Origin: Clostridia bacterium
GTDB taxonomy: Bacteria; Bacillota; Clostridia; Oscillospirales; CAG-272
Length of the DNA stretch: 64,000 nucleotides
Assembly (NCBI GenBank): GCA_017443595.1
Contig: JAFSYU010000034.1
Location: 24,358-88,357 of the forward strand
Reading direction: 5' to 3'
Every line of letters begins with the position of its first letter. Position 1 is the first letter of the stretch. Of the stretch, positions 44,153 to 52,544 are shown in pieces. Under the pieces are notes generated by a model. The model worked only from the letters and a program-made list of their open reading frames with translations. It had not been told where the DNA came from and made no database searches. The position numbers and the translations under genes were made by a program.

Positions 44153-46354
44153 TCATGCACCCTCCTGACTGCGTTTGTAAGCGTACGCGGATCTGCCGTA
44201 TTTCATCATGGATTTTACGAGAGAAGCCAGATTCGGCGTTTCCGTATCGTTCTGCTTGGCGGCGGCATACGATTCCGCGCTGTACGTAAGCGTTCCGCTG
44301 ACGGCTTCATCTCCTCTGTACGCCGTGACGTATACGTTATCGCTCATCTGTCCGGCATAGATCCCTTTGTAACATATTACATAATACTGACCGTCAAAAA
44401 CAAAGTCGTTTTCCGTATATTCTTTAAGCACGTCGCCGTCAGCGCCGTTTTTGATCTTTACGGTCAAACCGTTCGTATCCGTCGCGGAGAACGTGAACCT
44501 CATGGCGATGCAGTCGCTCAGGCTGAGAGCAACGGCTTTCCATCTGACCTCGGGCGAGGTAAGCTGACCGTTAGGCGAATTGGTAACGGAAGTAAGCGTA
44601 AGCTCTCCGGTCGTTCCCCACGCGCTCTGCTGCGGCGTAAGAGACGCGTCCGCGGGATCGTTTGCGTTGTGCCCCGTGTAAGCCTGCGAGGCGGCGCAGT
44701 AGTGCAGAAGATCAACAAGAAGAGTCCTCAGCTCCGTATCCGTGTCGGCAGTCATTGAAAGAAGCGCGTAGCAGTAATCCGCTATGCTGATATTTATTTC
44801 CGCGCTTTCATATACCGTACCGCCGAATGTGGCGCACAGCGTTGCCTTTATACCGTCGTTTGCCAGATCCGGCGCTATGTCGATGTAGCTGAACACGTAA
44901 TAATTTCCGCTGACGGTATATTCAGTAACGGCAGTCACAGCGTTGTTGAACTCAAACACCGCGTAAGGATCTATATACCCGGCTTTTTCAAACAACGCTT
45001 TATTTGCTTTGAAATTTACCTTCAGACTGTTTTCAAGAGTTACGGACACGTCTGAAAAAACGAGATTTTTAGGTACGTATAATTCTTTTACCTGTCTCAG
45101 ATCATCATAAGTGTTCAGATCATCGTTTATCTCGCATACAAGATATCCGTCAGAATATGTAAATCCGTAAATACCCTCATCCGTCACAAGCTCCGGCAAA
45201 AATACCGCCGTCGCCGTATTGCTTTTCAGATTATACGCGTATACGGTATCAAACGTTGAAAGGAATAAAGAAACTCCGTCGCTTGAAAGCCTTGAAAAAT
45301 TGCCGTTCCAGTAGGCGGTCCCTCCCATAGTCAACCATAAAGACGGCGCGTTATACAAAACCGTTCCGGACGATCCGTCGTCATTCAAACGCATTAAATT
45401 TGCCGCTGCGCTGTCAAAATAGTATATCTTACCGTCTATAAGCTGGAATTCCGTATTTGAATCCTGCCAGAACCAGTCATCGTATCCGGTATCGGTCGCG
45501 GGCGCGTAATAATCACTCGCGTTATGACCCGTTGCCGCTATCCCCGCGTTTGATAAAAGGAAGTTATCGTGATTCACGGCGCCTTCATAGCTGTGTGAAT
45601 AACCGTCGGCCACGGTCGGGTCGTCCCACGTAACGTCAACGTGATAGTATTTTCCGTCTATTTTAACAAGGTTCCATGCGTGGCACATGCTTTCCGACAT
45701 ACAGCGGATGTTTTCAACACCCACGCACCTTAGCAGATAAGAATATGCGCGGGAATATCCGTCGCAAACGGCAGAACCGTTTACAAGAGCGCCGTACATA
45801 TTGTAAGCGAGACCGCTGAAAGTGAAATCATAGCTGCAGTTTACGGCAAGCCTGTCGTGGATCAGAAGGGCTTTTTCCGCATCTGAAAGCTGAGCGTTGC
45901 CCGTTATCCCGTAAAGCAGGACCGCGGCGCGCTCATCACATTCGGAAAGCATGGCAAGGTATTCTTCGCTTGTATCCGCAAATTCATAATAACCTGCCGT
46001 TACAGACATTATTTTATTTTGGAAATATGATATTCCCAATTGGTATACGTGGAAGCTCTCAGGCATTTCATACCAGATAAACGACATAAGAGCCTCCTGG
46101 TCCGACAGTGGGATATCGAACTGGGTAAGAGATACCTCACCCGGGCAGCTTTTGAACGCATCAAACAAATATGCTCTTAACGTATCAATATCAACGTGCT
46201 GTGACAGATCCGCCGTGGAGTCAGACCGGGGTGAGTTATAATATGACGGGGTTTTCAGTCCGCTGTATGCGGTGACGGATATATTTATTCCGCCGGTGAT
46301 CACGCCGATCACCAGTATAACAACGCATAGCTTTTTAATTATATTTTTTGTCAT
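44153..46354 (-). CDS. Secreted transglutaminase-like protein without dockerin
   Basis: 733 residues with a signal peptide (about 1-28). The transglutaminase-like core lies near 150-260: Cys near 195 in AVCDGYSRAYSYLLR, His near 224 in CHAWNLVKIDGKYYHVDV, Asp in TWDDP. This triad supports protein crosslinking or peptide hydrolysis outside the cell. The middle is a beta-propeller-like stretch of short strand repeats (FYYFDSAAANLMRLNDDG and similar), followed by two sandwich-like domains to the C-terminus. It is paralogous to the dockerin protein immediately upstream but has lost or never had a dockerin, so it should be released or held by other means. The 36-residue peptide gene follows. Confidence 0.82.
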   Translation of the reverse strand: MTKNIIKKLCVVILVIGVITGGINISVTAYSGLKTPSYYNSPRSDSTADLSQHVDIDTLRAYLFDAFKSCPGEVSLTQFDIPLSDQEALMSFIWYEMPESFHVYQLGISYFQNKIMSVTAGYYEFADTSEEYLAMLSECDERAAVLLYGITGNAQLSDAEKALLIHDRLAVNCSYDFTFSGLAYNMYGALVNGSAVCDGYSRAYSYLLRCVGVENIRCMSESMCHAWNLVKIDGKYYHVDVTWDDPTVADGYSHSYEGAVNHDNFLLSNAGIAATGHNASDYYAPATDTGYDDWFWQDSNTEFQLIDGKIYYFDSAAANLMRLNDDGSSGTVLYNAPSLWLTMGGTAYWNGNFSRLSSDGVSLFLSTFDTVYAYNLKSNTATAVFLPELVTDEGIYGFTYSDGYLVCEINDDLNTYDDLRQVKELYVPKNLVFSDVSVTLENSLKVNFKANKALFEKAGYIDPYAVFEFNNAVTAVTEYTVSGNYYVFSYIDIAPDLANDGIKATLCATFGGTVYESAEINISIADYCYALLSMTADTDTELRTLLVDLLHYCAASQAYTGHNANDPADASLTPQQSAWGTTGELTLTSVTNSPNGQLTSPEVRWKAVALSLSDCIAMRFTFSATDTNGLTVKIKNGADGDVLKEYTENDFVFDGQYYVICYKGIYAGQMSDNVYVTAYRGDEAVSGTLTYSAESYAAAKQNDTETPNLASLVKSMMKYGRSAYAYKRSQEGA

Positions 46355-46404
46355 TTTCCAAAACCTGCTTTATGATCAGTTTTAATACGCACTTCGCCGT
46401 TTTT

Positions 46405-48621
46405 TTACGTGTACATAATGGCGGAGTGGGTTATAAGAGACGACGTCGGATCCGATAAGAATCTGAACAGGAATACAACGTCTTTATTGTTGTTTTCTTT
46501 GTCTCCGTTCACGTCCGCTTTATCGCTGTATGTGTTATTCGGATCCGATAAGAATCTGAACAGTCCGGTGACGTCCTTGTTGTTCAGCTCCGTATCGTCG
46601 TCCATATCTCCCAGAAGATCAAGCTTTATATCGCCGCCGTCAGAACCCGGGAAGGACTCAGCCTTGAATTTTTTGCCGACGTATCCGGGCGCGGTTATTT
46701 CCACGAACGCGGCTTCACCGGCTTTTTTAAAGCTGAACACTCCGTTTTCCGGAGTCGCGCTCTCCAAAACGTTTCCGTCCGCGTCAAGCAGCGTAACGGT
46801 TATGAAAACGCTGTCTTGAGGAGCCGACGTCTGCACCGTTCCGGATATCGCTTGCTCTGCTTTTATTTTCGCCCATATGGTGTCCAGAATTATCGAATGC
46901 TGCTGATTGTCTTTTACGGTATACTTGTTATAACAGATCGTAATATTATCCGCGGTTTTCCACCCTTTGAATTCGTATCCATCCATTTCCGGCACGGGAA
47001 GAGTTATTTCACTGCCGTCTGCGGCCAGTATCCTATTATACTCAACAATTTCGCCGCTTGCGTTCAGTTCCACGGCACAAAGCGTCAGGGATGAAACTTC
47101 GGAGACTTCGCCTTCCGCGTCATACGCGGCAAAGTAATATACGCCCGGCGTGTCCAAGTTGAAACTCGGCGTCGCTTCCGTTGAAGACGTTATATCCGTC
47201 TTATTATAAGCGGGATCGGTCCCGAAATAATAACCGCTTATACCGTTTTCGGAAATTATATTTGCGGTAACGGTCTGACTGTCCGCCGTATCGTTGGTAC
47301 ACGTGAGAGTGACGGATATTTTTTTAGGCGTATAACGTTCTGTTATCGTTACGCAGTCCGCGCTGCTTTCCCCGGTCGGAACGCTGCCGGTATCGCATAC
47401 GAAACACCCTTTGAAAAACGTGAAACCGTAAATCTGATTTCCGTTTTTAAGTTCCGGTTTAAATACCTCCGCCAACGAATCATATTTGGGATTGTAAAGA
47501 TATACGGTGTCGGACGTTGATAAGAACAGGACTTCGCCGTTGCTTCCGAGTCTTGTAAAGTTGTCGTCCCAGTAATAAGATCTGTCGCTTGCCCACCACG
47601 TATCCGCTTTTTTCAGAACTGCTGTCCCGCTCTTTTTATCTTCGTTTACGCGGTTGAGCGTTGACGCGGCGTTGTCAAAATAGTACAGCTGATCGCCTAT
47701 GAGCTGGAACTCCGTTTCGGATGCCCGCCAGTAATAATTATCGTATTTCGTGCTTGTCGCCAGCGTATTGTAATAATCGTTATATTTATCCGCGGTATAT
47801 CCTTTGGATTTTATAAACGCTTTTCTTGCCTCGTCGGAAAGCAGGAAGTTGTGCTGAACGTATCCCTCGTGTCCTTTTTTTGTATCAGTATAACATATCG
47901 GATCATCCCACGTGACGTCAGCGTGATAGTAGCAGCCGTCTATCAGAACAAGGTTCCACGAGTGGTTAAGACCAAGCGACGAACAGTTTATGTTCTCTAT
48001 CCCGGCAAGTCTTAAAAGATAGGCGTACGTGCGTGAATACCCGTCGCATACAGCCACGCCGCGTACAAGCGCGCCGTATATCGTATAGCGGTCGTCTATC
48101 GTATCGTCGCTGCAGTAGTTGCATCTGACGGCAAGCCTGTCGTGTATCAGAAGCGCTTTTTCAGCGTCGCCCAGTTTGTCGTTGTCTTTTATCCCGTCAA
48201 GCAATTCGGCTGCTTTTGCTTCACATTCCGAAAGCATTTCGGCGTACTGTTCTTTAGTTTCGGCGTATCTGTAGCTTTCTACGAGTACAGCCGTTATTAT
48301 CTTACCGTTGTTTTTAAACTTCAGCTGGTCGACGTGAAAGCTCTCCGGCATATCTCTCCATATGAAATCGCACAGAGCCTGCTTCTCCTCGTCTGCCAAC
48401 GGGATGTTGAACTGTGAAAGCTCTATTCTGTCGTTAGTACATTCCTTGAAAGCGTCAAACAGATAAGCTCTCAATTCCGCAACGTCAACGTACTTCTCCA
48501 GAACTTTAACCGGCGGCGCGGAAACCTCCCCTTCCGCCGACGTAAAGATCGTCATGTGCCCCGATATGAGACACAGTATCAGGGCAAGGATACAGAATTT
48601 CTTAAAGATATTGTTTTTCAT
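46405..48621 (-). CDS. Secreted transglutaminase-like protein with C-terminal dockerin
   Basis: 738 residues, signal peptide about 1-29. The catalytic core has Cys near 192 (AVCDGYSRTYAYLLR), His near 221 (NHSWNLVLIDGCYYHADV) and Asp in TWDDP. Strand repeats follow, then an InlB-like segment (MDGYEFKGWKTADN near 545), a carboxypeptidase-regulatory-like domain near 590-670 and a dockerin at about 675-732: DMDDDTELNNKDV and DVNGDKENNNKDV, each followed by LFRFLSDP. The same NNKDVxxLFR helix is used by the dockerin protein at 5.6 kb, so both may dock on the same cohesin. It is the first gene of a three-gene operon with a promoter just upstream. Confidence 0.85.
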   Translation of the reverse strand: MKNNIFKKFCILALILCLISGHMTIFTSAEGEVSAPPVKVLEKYVDVAELRAYLFDAFKECTNDRIELSQFNIPLADEEKQALCDFIWRDMPESFHVDQLKFKNNGKIITAVLVESYRYAETKEQYAEMLSECEAKAAELLDGIKDNDKLGDAEKALLIHDRLAVRCNYCSDDTIDDRYTIYGALVRGVAVCDGYSRTYAYLLRLAGIENINCSSLGLNHSWNLVLIDGCYYHADVTWDDPICYTDTKKGHEGYVQHNFLLSDEARKAFIKSKGYTADKYNDYYNTLATSTKYDNYYWRASETEFQLIGDQLYYFDNAASTLNRVNEDKKSGTAVLKKADTWWASDRSYYWDDNFTRLGSNGEVLFLSTSDTVYLYNPKYDSLAEVFKPELKNGNQIYGFTFFKGCFVCDTGSVPTGESSADCVTITERYTPKKISVTLTCTNDTADSQTVTANIISENGISGYYFGTDPAYNKTDITSSTEATPSFNLDTPGVYYFAAYDAEGEVSEVSSLTLCAVELNASGEIVEYNRILAADGSEITLPVPEMDGYEFKGWKTADNITICYNKYTVKDNQQHSIILDTIWAKIKAEQAISGTVQTSAPQDSVFITVTLLDADGNVLESATPENGVFSFKKAGEAAFVEITAPGYVGKKFKAESFPGSDGGDIKLDLLGDMDDDTELNNKDVTGLFRFLSDPNNTYSDKADVNGDKENNNKDVVFLFRFLSDPTSSLITHSAIMYT

Positions 48622-48653
48622 TTATCATCACCGCTTCATAATTATTCTATTAT

Positions 48654-48682
48654 ATTTTATATTATATATCATCCGATATCAA
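48654..48682 (-). promoter_or_regulatory. Promoter of the transglutaminase operon
   Basis: On the minus strand TTGATA, 17 bases, TAAAAT. Confidence 0.65.
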
Positions 48683-48850
48683 GTATAAAATAATACAAAA
48701 TAATAAAGAATTGATTAATAACGCCAAAATACAGGCGCATTTTTTAGTTTTTTCGGTTAATTTGACATAAAATTTTAATTATTTTCGCCGTCTCACATAT
48801 TTTTTTCCATAACTGTGCATACTTATATAAACCGGAAAAGGAGTTTATAT

Positions 48851-49381
48851 ATGAAAGCAACGGGAATTGTAAGAAAAATAGATGAACTCGGCAGAATAGT
48901 CATACCGAAAGAGATAAGACGCACCATGAGGATACGCGAAGGCGACCCGCTTGAGATATTCACGGAAAAAGACGGCGAGGTGATTTTCAAAAAATATTCG
49001 CCCGTCGGCGAGATAGGGAGCATAGCCGGAGACTGCGCCGAATCGCTTCACAAGGCGGCGGACGTCTCCGTCATAGTCTGCGACAAGGACACGGTCGTCG
49101 CGTCGTCCGGCGTGCCTAAGCGCGAATACAACGACAGGCCGATAACGGCGGAGCTTGAAAAGCTCTGCGACAGGCGCGCGGGCTACACGCACAGCGGAAA
49201 CAAGCTGTACCCTGTGGACGGATGCAGTAAATTCGTATCGTGCGCCGCGCCTATCGTCTGCGACGGCGATATTATCGGCGTTGTGGCTTCCCTCTCCGAC
49301 GAGGAAAAGAAAACCGAGAGCACAACGGATATGCGTCTGCTCAATACAGCGGCGAATTTCATAGCGTCGCAGATAAACTGA
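48851..49381 (+). CDS. spoVT: Stage V sporulation regulator SpoVT
   Basis: 176 residues from the ATG at 48851 with AAAAGGAG about 8 bases upstream. Residues 1-50 are an AbrB-type swapped-hairpin DNA-binding domain (MKATGIVRKIDELGRIVIPKEIRR), and 55-175 a GAF-like domain (VSVIVCDKDTVVASSGVPK, then GDIIGVVASLSDEEK). It tunes sigma-G-dependent genes in the forespore. Its presence suggests spore formation. A CATACTTA sequence about 28 bases upstream might be a sigma-F/G -10 element but the -35 is unclear. The last 15 codons are duplicated as a relic at 52171-52215. Confidence 0.93.
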   Translation: MKATGIVRKIDELGRIVIPKEIRRTMRIREGDPLEIFTEKDGEVIFKKYSPVGEIGSIAGDCAESLHKAADVSVIVCDKDTVVASSGVPKREYNDRPITAELEKLCDRRAGYTHSGNKLYPVDGCSKFVSCAAPIVCDGDIIGVVASLSDEEKKTESTTDMRLLNTAANFIASQIN

Positions 49382-49473
49382 CAATAAAACCGCCCGGGAC
49401 CGTTTTTTCGGCTTCGGGCGTTGATATCGTTCAGCCGGCTTTTGAACAGGCGGCAAAAGTATAACGGAAACGG

Positions 49474-49493
49474 GGCGGGGAGCGATCCCCGCC
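49474..49493. repeat. D repeat copy 1
   Basis: GGCGGGGA-GCGA-TCCCCGCC, an 8-bp stem closed by a GNRA-type loop, between the convergent ends of spoVT and an XRE gene. Confidence 0.8.
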
Positions 49494-49505
49494 TCGATCT
49501 GAAAA

Positions 49506-50114
49506 TCAGCTTTTTCTGCAAATCCATTTATAAGTATTATCGGCAGTCAGGCAATCACATAATTCAAGATCAAGATAATTGACAACACGGCAATTTGATT
49601 CCGCAGTGCCGGAATGGATAACTATCCTGTTATCTTTCTCATATCCTCCTCTGTCGTACGGGATCCAGCGGGTATCCGAGCCGGTCGGGTTTTTTACGCT
49701 GACGCGCAGCGAGCCGTCGATTTTTTCAACAGAGACGTATTCGACAAATTTTGAATCGCCTTCAACGTATAACGACGAATGATCGCTTTCGCCGTTTATT
49801 ACTTCGATGACGCATTGATTACCGACCTTGATTTCAATTTCATCAAGCGATTCAAATACAAAACTCCGTTCGTAAACAAATGTTTTTGACATTTCATCCT
49901 CCTTTGATTTTTCGCCGAAAAGAACGCCTATCGGAACGTCGAACAGCTCTGCGATAACGGGAAAGAGCGTTACGTCGGGGTATCCGATACCGCACTCCCA
50001 TTTTGATACGGATTGCGGCGCGATATTGAGCTTTTCGGCGAGGATCGTCTGTGTCCACCCGCGCTTTTTTCTCAAATCAAAAATAATATTGCAGAATTTG
50101 TTGAGCTGATACAT
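49506..50114 (-). CDS. XRE-family regulator with C-terminal beta domain
   Basis: 202 residues from the ATG at 50114 with GGGGTG upstream; the longer frame to 50273 runs through the promoter. The helix-turn-helix is at about 5-60 (LRKKRGWTQTILAEKLNIAPQSVSKWE in part). After a short linker (GEKSKEDEM) comes a beta-rich region of about 130 residues with LDEIEIKVGNQCVIEV and alternating strands, resembling an adhesin-like or DUF4097-type beta repeat. It may sense a ligand or envelope state. A good promoter lies 25 bases upstream, so it is monocistronic. Confidence 0.82.
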   Translation of the reverse strand: MYQLNKFCNIIFDLRKKRGWTQTILAEKLNIAPQSVSKWECGIGYPDVTLFPVIAELFDVPIGVLFGEKSKEDEMSKTFVYERSFVFESLDEIEIKVGNQCVIEVINGESDHSSLYVEGDSKFVEYVSVEKIDGSLRVSVKNPTGSDTRWIPYDRGGYEKDNRIVIHSGTAESNCRVVNYLDLELCDCLTADNTYKWICRKS

Positions 50115-50138
50115 ATTTTCACCCCTTTTCGTGATTTT

Positions 50139-50167
50139 ATTGTAACATAAAAATCGGAAATATTCAA
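50139..50167 (-). promoter_or_regulatory. Promoter of the 49.5 kb XRE gene
   Basis: On the minus strand TTGAAT, 17 bases, TACAAT. Confidence 0.7.
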
Positions 50168-50306
50168 TAACCGCAAAGTTGTAATTGTTGTCTATAATGC
50201 ATTTTTTCGGCGGCGCCGGAGATTTAGGAAAGAGCTGAAAAAACCGGTATAAAACTTTACTCTGAATATTCAACCGGCGGTTTAGTTTTCTTCATTGAAT
50301 AAGTTA

Positions 50307-50334
50307 TTGTTTTTATCTGATATTCTGATATAAT
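50307..50334 (+). promoter_or_regulatory. Promoter of the 50.4 kb XRE gene
   Basis: TTGTTT, 16 bases, TATAAT. Confidence 0.6.
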
Positions 50335-50382
50335 AAGGTCGGGATCGGACGTCGGATCGAATAATACAGAAAGGAAAAAGCT

Positions 50383-51201
50383 ATGATAAAAATAGGAGAA
50401 AAGATAAAAACGCTGCGAAAAAAGCGCGGCATATCGCAGGAAAATCTGGCTGAGCATATCGGCGTGTCGTTTCAGGCGGTGAGCAAATGGGAAAACGGAT
50501 CGAGTATGCCGGACGTTTTGCTTATACCGGCTATCGCATCTTTTTTCGGCGTTTCAACGGATGAGCTTTTTGATTTCAATCTGTATGAAACGGAGAAAAA
50601 GGTTGAAAAAATCGTCGGCGAATACAGCAAATGCTGGGGAAACGGCGATATATGCAAAGATCCCGCAAGGTGCGAGGAAATCATACGGGAGGGATTGAAA
50701 AAATACCCCGGCAACGATATTTTGCTGAATTGTCTGATCGGCACGATACCTCTGCCCGAAAGAGCGGCGGAGGTGATCGAGATCGGTAAACAGCTCGTAC
50801 GGTCAACGGGATATGACGAGATCAGGATCGACGCGTACAGGATAATGGCGGAGGCGTACAAATCCTTGGGTGAGTATTCTATGTGCAGAGAGGCGATAGA
50901 AAAAATCCCCGAGGTGTATTTCTCCAGTCTTTATGTTAAGGCGGAGCTTCTTGAGGGAGACGAGAGGTTTGAGGCGGCAAATAAAGAAAAAAACCTGTCG
51001 GCGGAGCATCTTGTTTATATGCTCGAGATCTTATCCGGCCATTACGCGGCGTGGGGCGAGAAAAGCAAAGCGAGGATCCAGCTGGAGATCGCCATAAAGG
51101 TTATGGAAGCCTTTGAAAACGATTTTTCGACCGGATACACAAAATGCGCGTACGATCCCGAAAAGATCAAAGTATTGACCGAAAAGATATCTGCTTTATA
51201 A
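50383..51201 (+). CDS. XRE-family regulator with TPR-like helical domain
   Basis: 272 residues with AAAGGA before the ATG. The helix-turn-helix occupies about 5-60 (KRGISQENLAEHIGVSFQAV, KWENGSSMPD). The remaining 200 residues are all helical with TPR-like pairs (EIIREGLKKYPGNDILLNCL, YRIMAEAYKSLGEYSMC). Such regulators often sense a peptide or protein through the helical part. It is convergent with, and a paralog of, the interrupted XRE gene at 51.3 kb; both share VDELL/TDELF after the HTH and the LKKYPxND segment. Confidence 0.85.
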   Translation: MIKIGEKIKTLRKKRGISQENLAEHIGVSFQAVSKWENGSSMPDVLLIPAIASFFGVSTDELFDFNLYETEKKVEKIVGEYSKCWGNGDICKDPARCEEIIREGLKKYPGNDILLNCLIGTIPLPERAAEVIEIGKQLVRSTGYDEIRIDAYRIMAEAYKSLGEYSMCREAIEKIPEVYFSSLYVKAELLEGDERFEAANKEKNLSAEHLVYMLEILSGHYAAWGEKSKARIQLEIAIKVMEAFENDFSTGYTKCAYDPEKIKVLTEKISAL

Positions 51202-51230
51202 ACCGACGTTTTATGACCGTCAAAACGCGA

Positions 51231-51250
51231 GGCGGGGAGCGATCCCCGCC
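51231..51250. repeat. D repeat copy 2
   Basis: GGCGGGGA-GCGA-TCCCCGCC between convergent XRE genes; it may terminate both. Confidence 0.8.
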
Positions 51251-51259
51251 TTGTTTCCG

Positions 51260-52018
51260 CTAATTCAAATCAATACTGTTCTTAACTTTTTCCTCAATAT
51301 CAGCTCTCAAAGTATCGAGCTTTTGCTTTTCATTTTCATCAAGCTCAGCGTGGACCGAATAAGCCCATACGCTCCACAGAAGATCGCGCAGATCGTCCGA
51401 AATCCGTTTTTTCAGATACGCAGGTCTTTCTTTATTGTCAAGCGCCCAGTAAATGTTGACTTCGTAGCAGGTCTCTATACCCGCCATACTCTCGGTAAGC
51501 TGTTTTGCTTCAGCGAATCTGTTCGTGTCGCAGTAATGTCTGAACAACAGCCGCAGCGATTCATTACGGCAGTAATTGTCTGTCGAATACTTTTGGATCC
51601 GGGCGTAAATCGAAACGATCTCCGAATCAAATTCACGGCAAAGCTCATCATCCTCGCTTGCCGCGTAAAGCGCATACATCAGGCAAGTCAGCAATCTGTC
51701 GTTGTTCGGATATTTTTTCAGAGCTTCACGCAGCTTGATTATCGGCTCTTCCGTTATGTTTTTATCTATCTTTGCCTCTGCGGCGGCTATGACGGACGAT
51801 ATTTCTTTTAGTTTTTCTTTATCATTAACACCGAGAAGCTCGTCTACCGTTATGCCGAACAACCCGGCAAGCACCGGAAGCGCGGAAATATCCGGCGAGG
51901 TCACGCCGGTCTCCCAGCGGCTGACAGCCTGCGGCGATATGCCCATATAATCAGCAAGCTGCTCCTACGTCAAGTCATTATTTCTGCGCAGTTTTTTAAG
52001 TCTCTCGCATAAAACCAT
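51260..52018 (-). pseudogene. XRE-family regulator interrupted by an in-frame amber codon
   Basis: From an ATG at 52018 (AGGAG 10 bases upstream) the frame reads MVLCERLKKLRRNNDLT, then TAG at 51965-51967, then EQLADYMGISPQAVSRWE and on to 228 more residues. The helix-turn-helix family has Gln at this place (LTQEQLA), so a single CAG to TAG change explains it. A shorter start at 51946 would lack the first HTH helices. The helical C-terminal domain is intact and similar to the convergent XRE gene. Either this is a young pseudogene, or suppression or a point sequencing error is involved. Its own final stop is also TAG. Confidence 0.8.
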
Positions 52019-52065
52019 ACCATGATTTCTCCTTTGCAAATTTATTTCTGTAAGCTTACGATTGA

Positions 52066-52094
52066 ATCATAACATATAATCAAAACTATTTCAA
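52066..52094 (-). promoter_or_regulatory. Promoter of the interrupted XRE gene
   Basis: On the minus strand TTGAAA, 17 bases, TATGAT. Confidence 0.6.
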
Positions 52095-52151
52095 GCGCTC
52101 GTTTCGATTGAAAAAGTAAACAAAATCGATTTTTTACTCAAAAAAACGCAA

Positions 52152-52171
52152 GGCGGGGAGCGATCCACGCC
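52152..52171. repeat. D repeat copy 3
   Basis: GGCGGGGA-GCGA-TCCACGCC, one mismatch. The flanks match copy 2 (AAACGC(A/G)A before, CTT after). Confidence 0.75.
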
Positions 52172-52215
52172 TTCTCAACACCGCCGCGAATTTCATCGCG
52201 TCGCAGCTCAACTGA
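52171..52215 (+). pseudogene. Tail of a second spoVT gene
   Basis: Fifteen codons, LLNTAANFIASQLN and TGA, equal the end of SpoVT at 49337-49381 except for one residue, with several silent differences. The rest of the gene is missing; the D repeat directly abuts it. A terminator follows. So a spoVT paralog was cut down to its last codons. Confidence 0.8.
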
Positions 52216-52220
52216 AATGT

Positions 52221-52252
52221 AAACGACCGGATCAAACGTCCGGTCGTTTTTA
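52221..52252 (+). terminator. Terminator belonging to the spoVT relic
   Basis: AAACGACCGG and CCGGTCGTTT form a perfect 10-bp stem; the T-run is part of it. Confidence 0.8.
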
Positions 52253-52272
52253 TATTGTTATTCAAATTCAAC

Positions 52273-52301
52273 TTGACATTTATTATAAAATGTGATATTA
52301 T
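52273..52301 (+). promoter_or_regulatory. Promoter of tRNA-Pro
   Basis: TTGACA, 17 bases, TATTAT; 13 bases before the tRNA. Confidence 0.8.
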
Positions 52302-52314
52302 ATAGCAAATCGAC

Positions 52315-52387
52315 CGGGATGTAGCGCAGTTGGTAGCGCGCTTGGTTTGGGACCAAGATGTCGCAGGTTCGAATCCTGTCATTCCGA
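52315..52387 (+). tRNA. tRNA-Pro (TGG)
   Basis: Cloverleaf: acceptor CGGGATG/CATTCCG, D-arm GCGC...GCGC, anticodon stem CTTGG/CCAAG with loop TTTGGGA (anticodon TGG), T-arm CAGGTTCGAATCCTG. The CCA end is not encoded. It has its own promoter and terminator. Confidence 0.95.
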
Positions 52388-52390
52388 TAT

Positions 52391-52417
52391 AAAGCACGCT
52401 CCGGCGTGCTTTTTTTG
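52391..52417 (+). terminator. Terminator of tRNA-Pro
   Basis: AAAGCACGC-TCCG-GCGTGCTTT plus a T-run. Confidence 0.9.
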
Positions 52418-52476
52418 TGATATACGTTTTCCGTTATTGCGTTGCCTGCGATCACGTACTTTTTTTCAAAATCATA

Positions 52477-52505
52477 TTGACATAAAACGGATTTTAATGT
52501 ACAAT
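52477..52505 (+). promoter_or_regulatory. Promoter of the HD-GYP gene
   Basis: TTGACA, 17 bases, TACAAT. Confidence 0.8.
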
Positions 52506-52544
52506 TTCATTATACTATAGAGACCGACCGGGAAGGAAAGCCGT

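Noticed and set aside
48780..48850. Sigma-G promoter of spoVT
   Set aside because: A CATACTTA resembles a -10, but no matching -35 at the right distance is convincing, so it was not listed as a feature.
51965..51967. Reassignment of TAG to glutamine
   Set aside because: TAG still ends two genes (51260 and 54585) and does not occur inside other conserved genes in this window, so a single mutation is the simpler reading.
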